Both the position numbers and the translations under genes were made by a program. A stretch of 64,000 nt of DNA from Marinobacter vinifirmus (lineage in GTDB: Bacteria > Pseudomonadota > Gammaproteobacteria > Pseudomonadales > Oleiphilaceae), in NCBI RefSeq assembly GCF_002258215.1, contig NZ_NEFY01000012.1, positions 1 to 64,000 of the forward strand, given 5' to 3'. How positions within the stretch are numbered: the stretch's first letter is position 1; each line of letters starts with the position of its first letter. The notes under the pieces are model-generated. The model ran no database searches, was not told the DNA's origin, and saw only the letters and a list, made by a program, of their open reading frames with translations. Positions 56,888 to 64,000 of the stretch are shown piece after piece.

Positions 56888-57585
56888 CTACTGCCTCCCA
56901 GATGGCCCTAGGTGTCCGGCTGCGTGACGATGCCCGCTTTGACAATTTTCACGGCGACCGTAACCGCGATGCCGCCCGCAGGCTGGAAACCCTGTGTGAG
57001 CAAAACCACGACCTGCCGGTGATGGTGATCTGTGGCGATTCCGATACCGGCAAAAGCCATCTGTTACAGGCGGTCTGCCACAGGGTAGAGCAGCTTGGCC
57101 AGAGTGCTGTGTGTATCAGCATCGAAGAGTTGTTGCCATTTGGCCCGGATGCATTATCGGGGTTAGAGACCCGTCATGTAGTCTGTCTGGATGACCTGGA
57201 CAAGCTGGCGGGCGATCCTCGCTGGGAAGAGGCGGTGTTCCATCTGTATAACCGGATCCTGGATCGCCGCGGTTTGTTAGTGGTGTCGATGTCGGAAGTG
57301 CCCGCCTCGTTACCCTTTGGCCTGGCGGATCTCGGTTCCCGGCTGGCCCACGGCCTGCTGGTGCAGCTGGGCGTGTACCGGGATGAAGACCGCATGCGCA
57401 TCCTGGTGGCCCGGGCGGAACAGCGAGGCATGGTGATGACCGACGAAGTCGCCAGCTTTATCATGCGCCGGGCTCCCCGAAGGCTGGGCGAGCTGCTGGC
57501 CATCCTGGATTCTCTCGATGAGAACTCGCTGCAGGCCCAGCGCCGGCTCACCATCCCCTTTGTTAAAACCGTGATGGGCTGGTAG
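56884..57585 (+). CDS. hda: DnaA regulatory inactivator Hda
   Basis: A 233-aa AAA+ protein related to the DnaA ATPase domain. With the DNA-loaded clamp it turns DnaA-ATP into DnaA-ADP and so prevents re-initiation. Visible are GDSDTGKSHLLQ (Walker A) and VVCLDDLDKLAG (Walker B). The clamp-binding motif sits near the N-terminus (QMALGVRL). Sensor II is RRAPRRLGELLAIL. The ATG at 56884 overlaps the upstream stop. Confidence 0.95.
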   Translation: MTTASQMALGVRLRDDARFDNFHGDRNRDAARRLETLCEQNHDLPVMVICGDSDTGKSHLLQAVCHRVEQLGQSAVCISIEELLPFGPDALSGLETRHVVCLDDLDKLAGDPRWEEAVFHLYNRILDRRGLLVVSMSEVPASLPFGLADLGSRLAHGLLVQLGVYRDEDRMRILVARAEQRGMVMTDEVASFIMRRAPRRLGELLAILDSLDENSLQAQRRLTIPFVKTVMGW

Positions 57586-57625
57586 TCACGGATCAATAAC
57601 TACAAGTGTTTACTGGAGAGACAAC

Positions 57626-58423
57626 ATGAGACGGGTTGTATTCAATCAGAAAGGTGGTGTGGGCAAGTCCAGCATCACCTGTAACCTGGCGGCCATCAGT
57701 GCGGCCCGGGGCAAGCGCACGCTGGTGGTAGACCTGGATCCACAGGGCAACTCCAGTCATTACCTGCTCGGCAAGCCTGCATCTGAACTGCGGGATACCG
57801 TGGCAGACCTGATGGAGCAAACCGTGGCGTTCAGCATGTTCAACCGGCGCCCGGACGAGTTTGTGCATGCCACGCCGTTTGATAACCTGTTTGTGCTGCC
57901 GTCCAGTCCGGAGCTGGATTTTCTCGAGCGCAAGCTCGAAGCCAAGCACAAGATCTACAAGTTGCGCGAGTATCTGAAAAAGCTCAGCGAGTCGTTCGAT
58001 GAAATCTACATCGACACAGCCCCGGCCCTGAATTTCTATACCCGTTCGGCGCTGATTGCGGCCCAGCGTTGCCTGATTCCGTTTGATTGCGACGATTTCT
58101 CCCGCCAGGCGCTTTATAACATTCTCAACGAAATCCGTGAGTTGCAGGAAGATCATAACGAAGAACTGGTGGTTGAAGGTATCATTGCCAACCAGTTCCA
58201 GCCCCGGGCCAGCTTGCCGAGACAGCTGGTTAAGGAGCTGCTGGAGGAAGGTTTGCCGGTATTGCCGGTGAGGCTTTCCAGCTCGGTGAAGATGAAAGAA
58301 TCCCACCAGAGCCGGCAGCCACTCATTCATATGGCTCCGAAACACGGCCTGACCCGTCAGTTCGAAGACCTCTACAGGGTGCTGCACGGGGAGTCGGTGG
58401 AGCTGGAACCGCTTCAGGATTGA
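57626..58423 (+). CDS. ParA family ATPase
   Basis: A 265-aa ParA/MinD-type ATPase. The deviant Walker A is NQKGGVGKSSITCNLA near residue 8, and the switch VVDLDPQGNSSHYLLG follows. The Walker B-like IYIDTAPAL is near residue 128. There is no ParB or parS site nearby, so it is an orphan. Its cargo is unknown. It follows hda by 40 nt and precedes yqcC by 9 nt. Confidence 0.9.
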   Translation: MRRVVFNQKGGVGKSSITCNLAAISAARGKRTLVVDLDPQGNSSHYLLGKPASELRDTVADLMEQTVAFSMFNRRPDEFVHATPFDNLFVLPSSPELDFLERKLEAKHKIYKLREYLKKLSESFDEIYIDTAPALNFYTRSALIAAQRCLIPFDCDDFSRQALYNILNEIRELQEDHNEELVVEGIIANQFQPRASLPRQLVKELLEEGLPVLPVRLSSSVKMKESHQSRQPLIHMAPKHGLTRQFEDLYRVLHGESVELEPLQD

Positions 58424-58432
58424 TCAGAACCC

Positions 58433-58768
58433 ATGAGTGACGAAAACCAACACCTCGACCTGCTGACTGACGGACTGCTGCGGATAGAGATCGAACTCCG
58501 GCAGCTGGGAGTCTGGCAGGCCGAGCCGCCACCGCAAGAGGCGTTTCAGAGCACCCAGCCATTCTGCCTGGATACCATGGAGTTTCCGCAGTGGCTGCAG
58601 TTTGTGTTTCTGGAGCGCATGAAAGTGCTGGTTGAGCACAATCATCCGCTGCCGTCTGCTTCCGGGATTGCGCCCATGGCGGAAGAGCATTTCCGGGGGC
58701 GCCCGGAATCCGGGCAGGGCCTGGTGAAGGCGCTGGAAGAAATGGACCGGTTGCTGACCCGGTCCTGA
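58433..58768 (+). CDS. yqcC: YqcC family protein
   Basis: A 111-aa soluble, acidic protein. The FCLDTMEFPQWLQFVFLERM centre and the LPSASGIAPMAEEHFRG end are characteristic of YqcC. Function unknown. It starts 9 nt after the ParA-type gene, and its stop lies 19 nt from the stop of the convergent nadC. Confidence 0.87.
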   Translation: MSDENQHLDLLTDGLLRIEIELRQLGVWQAEPPPQEAFQSTQPFCLDTMEFPQWLQFVFLERMKVLVEHNHPLPSASGIAPMAEEHFRGRPESGQGLVKALEEMDRLLTRS

Positions 58769-58787
58769 GCACGGGTAACGGGCCGGG

Positions 58788-59627
58788 TTATTCCAGCCGC
58801 ATCGACAGATCGATGGCCTTGACGTCTTTGGTCAGGGCGCCGATCGAAATGTAGTCCACTCCGGTCTCGGCTATTGGCACCAGGGTTTGCTCACTAATGC
58901 CGCCGGAGGCCTCCAGCCTGGCGCGGCCTGCAGTCAGCTTGACCGCCTCAACCATATCCTCCAGTGAAAACTCGTCCAGCATGATAATGTCGGCACCGGC
59001 GTCGAGGGCCTGGGTGAGCTCGTCCATATTCTCGGTTTCCACCTCAACCGGTTTTCCCGGCGCAATGCGGTGTGCTTCAGCAACGGCCCGGGCGATAGAG
59101 CCACAGGCCGCGATGTGGTTTTCCTTGATCAGGAAAGCGTCCCACAGGCCGATCCGGTGGTTGTCACAGTCGCCACAGGTCACCGCGTATTTTTGCGCCA
59201 GCCGCAGGCCGGGCAGGGTCTTTCGGGTATCCAGCAAGCGTACCTTGGTATGGGCAACCCTGGCCGCGTAGCCGGCGCACTGGGTGGCGACGGCAGAGAG
59301 GGTCTGCAGCCAGTTCAGGGCAGACCGCTCAGCCGTCAGTAGCGAGCGGGCAGGGCCCTGCATGCGAAACAGTACAGCATCGGCCGGCACATCGTCGCCG
59401 TCCTTGAACAGCCACTCCAGCTCTACGCCGGGGTCTACCTGCCTGAAGACTTCGTTGACCCACTCCACACCGGCCAGCCTGGCGTTCTCGCGAGTGATGA
59501 CCCGGCCGCGGGCGGTTTTGTCTGCCGGAATCAGCATGGCGGTGATGTCGCCGTCCCCGATGTCTTCCCGGAGGCTGTGGGCTACGGATTCAATACGGGC
59601 CTGTCGGAGCAGTTCGGGGGCAATCAT
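58788..59627 (-). CDS. nadC: Nicotinate-nucleotide pyrophosphorylase (carboxylating)
   Basis: A 279-aa quinolinate phosphoribosyltransferase of NAD synthesis. The [19 protein letters not shown] start, the substrate-binding [20 protein letters not shown] and the C-terminal LEASGGISE and [12 protein letters not shown] segments are complete. It is divergent from the DUF1631 gene. The nadC, DUF1631, ampD and ampE group is the same as in Pseudomonas. Confidence 0.97.
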   Translation of the reverse strand: MIAPELLRQARIESVAHSLREDIGDGDITAMLIPADKTARGRVITRENARLAGVEWVNEVFRQVDPGVELEWLFKDGDDVPADAVLFRMQGPARSLLTAERSALNWLQTLSAVATQCAGYAARVAHTKVRLLDTRKTLPGLRLAQKYAVTCGDCDNHRIGLWDAFLIKENHIAACGSIARAVAEAHRIAPGKPVEVETENMDELTQALDAGADIIMLDEFSLEDMVEAVKLTAGRARLEASGGISEQTLVPIAETGVDYISIGALTKDVKAIDLSMRLE

Positions 59628-59725
59628 GGTGTTTTTCCGCTGGTCAGTGGGGTGGAATTAACGGCTGCGGGGCAATTCTACTGCTACCCCGGCAATTCAC
59701 AAAATGCCACCATGAATTTCAACGT

Positions 59726-59770
59726 CTTGTGTCGGAAACAAATGGTGACAAAAACTGACACAAGGTGACG
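59726..59770. promoter_or_regulatory. Inverted repeat and phased TGAC motifs in the nadC/DUF1631 gap
   Basis: CTTGTGTC (59726-59733) and GACACAAG (59757-59764) are an 8-nt perfect inverted repeat 23 nt apart. Within the same stretch TGAC begins at 59746, 59756 and 59766, exactly 10 nt apart. Such one-turn phasing suggests a protein binding on one DNA face. I see no convincing -35/-10 pair. Confidence 0.35.
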
Positions 59771-59841
59771 GCAACTGGCCGTATCATAGAGCTGCGGAGT
59801 AATATAAGTTTGTCACGCAGATTCGATCCCGGAGCAAGTCC

Positions 59842-62106
59842 ATGGCGCACGATAGCAAGGTTGTCCGATTAGCTGGCCACAGGCCGGCGGGCCGGTTTAC
59901 GTTGCCTGCTGCATTGGTCAGGTTGCGTGACACTGCGGGTCAGGAACTGAAATCCGTACTCGCCAGCTTTTTCGAGCAGGCGGACGACAGCCTGTTCTCC
60001 CTGGCCGATCGTGCCGGTTCCAACACGGATCAGTCCGCCTATTTTGATGCCATGCGGGAGCTCCGGCTGCGCCGCCGGGCAATGTCGCTTTCCGTATTGC
60101 AGTACGTCAGCCAGGCCTTTAACGAGCTGGGCCGGTTCAAGCCGGTGCGTTCCGGCGGTTCCCTTGAAGAGGTTGATCAGGACACCCTGAGCCTGGTAGA
60201 ACACTCTGAGCTTGAAGAGCAGGTGGCCGTTGAAAGCCTGACCAATCGCCTGCGTAACCGCCACCAGGAGCAGGTTCGCATGCTTGCGGCCCGGGTACGG
60301 CACCTGGTTCCCGAGCTGGAACTGGCTGATGACCAGATTCCCCTGAGCGCCGAGGTTATTTGCGGCGGTATCGCTGAAGCCTGTTCAGACCTGGATATCG
60401 ATATCCGGGCCAAGCTGGTTGTCCTGAAACTGTTCGAGCGCTTGCTGGCAGACAAGCTGGAGCAGTTCTACCAGAAATGTAACCAGACACTGATTTCCGA
60501 AGGCGTGATGCCGGGTATGAAGAATGCCCCGGTCGGCCGTGCGCCGGCGCCTTCAAGGCCAGCCAGTCAGCCGGTTCCGCCCGCCGCGCCGCAACGAGCC
60601 GAAGCCATGCCCCAGGCTCCTGCCGACGATGCCGGGAGCCAACTGGCCAGTGCTACCTTCAACGAATTGAGCGCATTGCTGCGGCAGGGTGGCGATGCCG
60701 GTGTTGTTTCCCGGCCAGCCGCTGGCGGCAATGTGCTGGACACCAGTCGCTTGCTGGCTCGCCTGACCGAGCTGCAGGCGCTTAGCCGGGATGAGGCACA
60801 GGTTGAGCAGGTTATGCCCCTTCGGGAGCAGCTGCAGCCGGTATTACAGCCCGCTGAAGGTTCCAGTGTTTCTGTCACCCAGGTCGACAGCGATGTGATC
60901 AACCTGGTGGGCATGTTGTTTGACTTCATCCTGGATGACCGTCAGCTGCACCCGGTGATGAAGTCGCTGATTGGCCGGTTGCAGATTCCGGTGCTGAAAG
61001 TGGCCCTGAGCGACCGCAACTTCTTCAACCGCGGTGGCCATCCGGCGCGCAAGTTGCTGAACGAACTGGCGCTGGCGGCAATCGGCTGGAATGAAAAGCG
61101 GCCGGGCATGCGTGACCCCCTGCGGGAAAAAATCGAAGAAGTGGTCGGCCGGGTGCTGGCCGAGTTCACCGACAGCGTCGACCTGTTTGAAGAACTGCTG
61201 AAAGACTTCGGCCACTTCATGGACCTGGACCGTCGCCGCCGTGAGCTGGTTGAGCAGCGCTTGCGTGATGCCGAAGAGGGCCGGGCACGGCAGGAAAGGG
61301 CAAGCCAGGCGGCAAAAGATGTCATGCTGGAGCAGGCCGAACGCCGGGACATCCCCGAGGCTATCCGAGCATTGCTGGACGGCCCGTGCACCCGCTATCT
61401 GCAGTGGATCATGCTGCGTCAGGGCGAAGAAAGCCATCAGTGGCAAGATGCCTGCGAACTGGTCACCCGCCTGATCTGGACGGTAGACCCGAGCCCGATT
61501 ACCGATTCTACCCGTGCCGAGTTGCTGAGGGCGATTCCGGGTGTTGTTGAAGACCTGCGGGCAGCCCTCAAGGAAATTTCCTGGGACCCGTTTGCTACCG
61601 ACAATGCCGTTCGCGACCTGGAGCTGGCCCACGTAGATGCGTTCCAGAAGCTGGTAACCGCACCGGTAGAGGTTGAAGACGAGCCGGTTGTGGACGAGTT
61701 GCCTGAGGTTTCAGAACCTGAGCCAGCTGTCCAAGCCGAGCCAGAAGTCGCCTTGGCTCCGGAACCTGTGCCCCAGCCAGAAGTTGCGCCAGAACCAGAA
61801 CCGGAGCCCGAAGCTACCATTGATCCGGAATGGCTTGCCCGGGCGGATCAGATGCGGGTTGGTTCCTGGGTGGAGCTCAAGCGCGACGACGACACCCGCT
61901 TGCGTTGCAAGCTGGCAGCGTTTATCAAGGCTACCGGCAAGTACATCTTCGTGAACCGCAGTGGTGCCAAGGTGGCTGAGTATCAGCGGGAAGAACTGGC
62001 GACAGCCATGCAGACCGGTTTGATCGGCATGCTGGACGATGGCCTGATTTTTGACCGGGCCCTGGAATCCATCATCGACAACCTGCGTTACAGTCGCAAG
62101 GACTGA
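59842..62106 (+). CDS. DUF1631 family protein
   Basis: A 754-aa protein of the DUF1631 family, often mis-annotated as thymidine phosphorylase. It is largely helical. A Pro/Glu-rich disordered linker (about residues 610-658) leads to a compact C-terminal domain (about 660-754: GSWVELKRDDDTRLRCKL, then KYIFVNRSGAKV) that looks like a small beta-barrel such as PilZ; this resemblance is by eye. No catalytic motif is recognised. It is followed by ampD. Confidence 0.87.
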   Translation: MAHDSKVVRLAGHRPAGRFTLPAALVRLRDTAGQELKSVLASFFEQADDSLFSLADRAGSNTDQSAYFDAMRELRLRRRAMSLSVLQYVSQAFNELGRFKPVRSGGSLEEVDQDTLSLVEHSELEEQVAVESLTNRLRNRHQEQVRMLAARVRHLVPELELADDQIPLSAEVICGGIAEACSDLDIDIRAKLVVLKLFERLLADKLEQFYQKCNQTLISEGVMPGMKNAPVGRAPAPSRPASQPVPPAAPQRAEAMPQAPADDAGSQLASATFNELSALLRQGGDAGVVSRPAAGGNVLDTSRLLARLTELQALSRDEAQVEQVMPLREQLQPVLQPAEGSSVSVTQVDSDVINLVGMLFDFILDDRQLHPVMKSLIGRLQIPVLKVALSDRNFFNRGGHPARKLLNELALAAIGWNEKRPGMRDPLREKIEEVVGRVLAEFTDSVDLFEELLKDFGHFMDLDRRRRELVEQRLRDAEEGRARQERASQAAKDVMLEQAERRDIPEAIRALLDGPCTRYLQWIMLRQGEESHQWQDACELVTRLIWTVDPSPITDSTRAELLRAIPGVVEDLRAALKEISWDPFATDNAVRDLELAHVDAFQKLVTAPVEVEDEPVVDELPEVSEPEPAVQAEPEVALAPEPVPQPEVAPEPEPEPEATIDPEWLARADQMRVGSWVELKRDDDTRLRCKLAAFIKATGKYIFVNRSGAKVAEYQREELATAMQTGLIGMLDDGLIFDRALESIIDNLRYSRKD

Positions 62107-62134
62107 CCGCTGCAGGCGACTCCGTGGCATCGGA

Positions 62135-62782
62135 ATGGACTTTGTGATTCAATCTCTGGATCGAGTCACCCATTGCGTATCTGGATGCACCTTGCCTGAT
62201 CAACACTTCAACGCCCGGGTCGAACAGCTTCGAACGACGGGCCGGTTCCCGGATGCCCGTTGGTGTCCTTCCCCGAATTTCGGCCCCCGCCCCGAGGGTG
62301 CTGCCATTTCGTTACTGGTGGTACACAACATCAGCTTACCGCCGGGCGAGTTCGGCGGTGGCCATATCGAGGAATTCTTCTGTAACCGGCTGGATCCTCA
62401 CGCTCATCCCTATTTCCAGACCATTGCAGATTTGCAGGTTTCCGCCCATGGGCTTATCTGCAGAGACGGCTCGGTGGTTCAGTTTGTCAGCTGCCTCGAC
62501 CGCGCCTGGCATGCCGGGCGCTCCTGTTTTGAGGGCGAGGAAGAGTGCAATGACTTTTCCATCGGTATCGAACTGGAAGGGGCAGACGACGTGCCCTACA
62601 CCGATGCCCAGTATCAGTCCCTGGCCCGTCTGGCTGCCCTGGTTCGGGCTGCCTGGCCGGCGATTACGGCAGAGCGGATTACCGGCCACTGCGATATTGC
62701 CCCGGGCAGAAAGACGGACCCCGGTGAGGCCTTCCAGTGGGCGCACTTCCATCGCGTTTTAAGCACAACGGAGAATGCCTGA
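62135..62782 (+). CDS. ampD: 1,6-anhydro-N-acetylmuramyl-L-alanine amidase AmpD
   Basis: A 215-aa zinc amidase that recycles cell-wall muropeptides and so keeps the beta-lactamase regulator AmpR inactive where present. The zinc ligands are the His of LLVVHNISLPP near residue 68, and the His and Asp of TGHCDIAPGRKTDPG. The N-terminal WCPSPNFGPRP is typical. The start at 62135 has only a weak ribosome binding site, and the exact start is uncertain. It overlaps nothing; ampE begins at the next base after its stop. Confidence 0.93.
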   Translation: MDFVIQSLDRVTHCVSGCTLPDQHFNARVEQLRTTGRFPDARWCPSPNFGPRPEGAAISLLVVHNISLPPGEFGGGHIEEFFCNRLDPHAHPYFQTIADLQVSAHGLICRDGSVVQFVSCLDRAWHAGRSCFEGEEECNDFSIGIELEGADDVPYTDAQYQSLARLAALVRAAWPAITAERITGHCDIAPGRKTDPGEAFQWAHFHRVLSTTENA

Positions 62783-63670
62783 ATGGTACTGGTGGTTTTT
62801 CTGCTCGCCTATGTGATCCGGCAGCGCCTTGACCGGCTCGGTGTGTTATCCAGTGACGACCTGTGGCGATCCTGGCTGCATATCGGGGCCCGCAGCAAGG
62901 CCGGCAAAGAAGGTTCCCTGTTTTTAGGCCTGTTACTGGCTCTCGGCCCCGCCGTGTTATTGGGGGCCCTGGTTCTGGCGGCCGGTTACGGTGGTATTCG
63001 TGTTGTGGTTTACCCCATGGAACTGATCGTTCTGGTACTTATGATGGGTGTGCCCGGCTGGCGCCCCGTACTGGAGGCCTACACCGAGGCCTGGAGCCGC
63101 GGTGACATGCAGGGCGCCTGGCATCATATCGAAGACCGTTTGCCGGAGGATGAGCGGGGCAGTGCGCAAAGCACAGAAGTGATGCATTTGTCGGTTTCCC
63201 GTGCCTTGATGGTATCGGTGTTCGAGCGGTTTTTCCTGGTGGTGTTCTGGTATGTGGTTGGCGGAATCTGGCTGGCAGTCATTGCTCGTGGACTGGTGGC
63301 ACTGGCAGAGCAGTGGCCCCAGCCGGCGGCCCGGCAGCGCTTTGCCATCGCGGCAGACATTATGGCCTGGGTACCGTCTCGTTTGCTGGCTTGTACCTTT
63401 GGGGTGGCTGGGGACCTGGCGGGCTGGTCCCGATCCATCCGTCTGGTGGTGCCGGGGTTCGGCAAGCCGACAGACAATGTGCTGATGACCGCTGCCAGCG
63501 GCTCCCTGACGGGCTATGCCCTGGATCCGGCACGGTTTGGCCAGGTATATGCGGATGACTGGCCGAAATTCGGTGGCCGTAGCATTCGGGCCATGCGGGA
63601 TTTGCTCAGCCGCAGCATGCTGGTGTGGATCTGCGCCATCGCGCTGTTGGTGATTGCCGGGATTGTATGA
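62783..63670 (+). CDS. ampE: Regulatory signalling membrane protein AmpE
   Basis: A 295-aa membrane protein with about four helices (for example near residues 45-75, 155-180 and 270-295) and a cytoplasmic loop with VLEAYTEAWSRGDMQ. The VFERFFLVVFWYVVGG segment is typical of AmpE. Its role beside AmpD is to influence beta-lactamase induction or envelope stress signalling, not well defined. It starts at the base after the ampD stop, so translation is coupled. Confidence 0.92.
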   Translation: MVLVVFLLAYVIRQRLDRLGVLSSDDLWRSWLHIGARSKAGKEGSLFLGLLLALGPAVLLGALVLAAGYGGIRVVVYPMELIVLVLMMGVPGWRPVLEAYTEAWSRGDMQGAWHHIEDRLPEDERGSAQSTEVMHLSVSRALMVSVFERFFLVVFWYVVGGIWLAVIARGLVALAEQWPQPAARQRFAIAADIMAWVPSRLLACTFGVAGDLAGWSRSIRLVVPGFGKPTDNVLMTAASGSLTGYALDPARFGQVYADDWPKFGGRSIRAMRDLLSRSMLVWICAIALLVIAGIV

Positions 63671-63691
63671 TTATGATGCCCGGCAGGCAGG

Positions 63692-63722
63692 AATCCGGCC
63701 CTCAGAGGCCGGATTTTTTTTG
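63692..63722 (+). terminator. Rho-independent terminator after ampDE
   Basis: AATCCGGCC and GGCCGGATT form a perfect 9-bp stem with loop CTCAGA, followed by seven or more T. The stop codon of the convergent cobalamin adenosyltransferase lies in the loop. On the minus strand the A-tract precedes the stem, so it serves ampDE. Confidence 0.92.
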
Positions 63723-64000
63723 CTCCCAGAGAATTTCCTGGGCGCCGTCCCGGCGGGCCAGTACCCGCGCAACTACGAACAGTAGGTCAGACAGCCGGTT
63801 CAGGTAGTGGCGGGAGGCTGTGTTGATGGAGTCTTCGTGGCCCAGGGCCACAACTACCCGCTCGGCGCGCCGGCAAACAGCACGGGCCATGTGGCAATGA
63901 GCCGCAGCAGTGGAGCCGCCGGGCAGGATGAAATTCTTCAGGGGAGGCAGGCCTTCGTTGTAATGGTCCAGCGTGGTTTCCAGCCAGGTGATGTGCTCAT
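63702..64000 (-). CDS. PduO-type cob(I)alamin adenosyltransferase (3' part)
   Basis: Only the C-terminal 99 codons are inside the window; the start lies to the right. The enzyme transfers the adenosyl group of ATP to cobalamin. The diagnostic segments are FILPGG followed by STAAAHCHMARAVCRRAER and the LNRLSDLLFVVAR helix. They match PduO/MMAB rather than BtuR or EutT. The last residues are encoded inside the ampDE terminator stem. Confidence 0.93.
   Translation of the reverse strand, partial: EHITWLETTLDHYNEGLPPLKNFILPGGSTAAAHCHMARAVCRRAERVVVALGHEDSINTASRHYLNRLSDLLFVVARVLARRDGAQEILWEQKKSGL

Overview
The window looks like core chromosome of a marine gammaproteobacterium, most likely Marinobacter or a close relative. 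This rests on gene order and protein character recalled from memory, not on a search. Almost every gene is housekeeping, intergenic gaps are short and base composition is fairly even. I see no prophage, insertion sequence, CRISPR array or integrative element.

Layout. 1-3.2 kb: the end of an rRNA operon (23S, 5S, terminator). 3.2-13.1 kb (minus strand): an acetate-type transport and sensing locus with a DUF4212 small subunit, its large Na+:solute symporter partner (frameshifted here), a small membrane protein, a CrbS-like transporter/histidine-kinase fusion and a membrane-tethered receiver. A DnaQ-type exonuclease and a cNMP/CBS/DUF294 protein lie upstream; this set is clustered in Vibrio too. 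13.3-19.8 kb (plus): an Smr protein, a small lipoprotein, a periplasmic molybdenum oxidoreductase pair, the mtnB-mtnD-mtnC methionine-salvage genes and a DUF3080 lipoprotein. 19.9-21.2 kb (minus): DUF2069, wrbA, arsC. 21.3-40.1 kb (plus): thioredoxin, dnaE, accA, tilS, pyrG, kdsA, eno, ftsB, ispD, ispF, truD, surE, pcm, a DUF368 lipid carrier, nlpD, rpoS and a chalcone-isomerase-like protein. 40.1-48.3 kb (minus): metG-rnfABCDGE-nth. 48.5-52.4 kb (plus): apbC, dcd, yjaG, avtA. 52.4-55.0 kb (minus): DUF3108, purN, purM. 55.2-58.8 kb (plus): DUF2066, a CDP-alcohol phosphatidyltransferase, hda, a ParA-type ATPase, yqcC. 58.8-64 kb: nadC (minus), DUF1631, ampD, ampE, and the 3' part of a PduO-type cobalamin adenosyltransferase (minus).

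The most unusual signal is a family of three intergenic elements, at 30272-30385 (plus), 32213-32320 (minus) and 49710-49817 (plus). Each has a nearly invariant 54-nt core enclosed by two arms of 27-30 nt. The arms are complementary within a copy but unrelated between copies. All arm deviations but one are G-U wobbles when read in the core's orientation, which points to an RNA structure. The core folds into two hairpins that each present an ANGGAN hexaloop, the recognition motif of CsrA/RsmA proteins, with the GGA motifs 24 nt apart in all copies. The only variable loop position is the N of ANGGAN. I cannot assign the element to a named family.

Other points worth a look: a single-base frameshift in the symporter; a 10-nt direct repeat upstream of that operon; a terminator placed directly before the ribosome binding site of the next gene; a two-tier hairpin with a competing pairing ahead of nlpD; three TGAC motifs at 10-bp spacing in the nadC/DUF1631 gap; and a receiver protein that ends in a membrane segment instead of an output domain.
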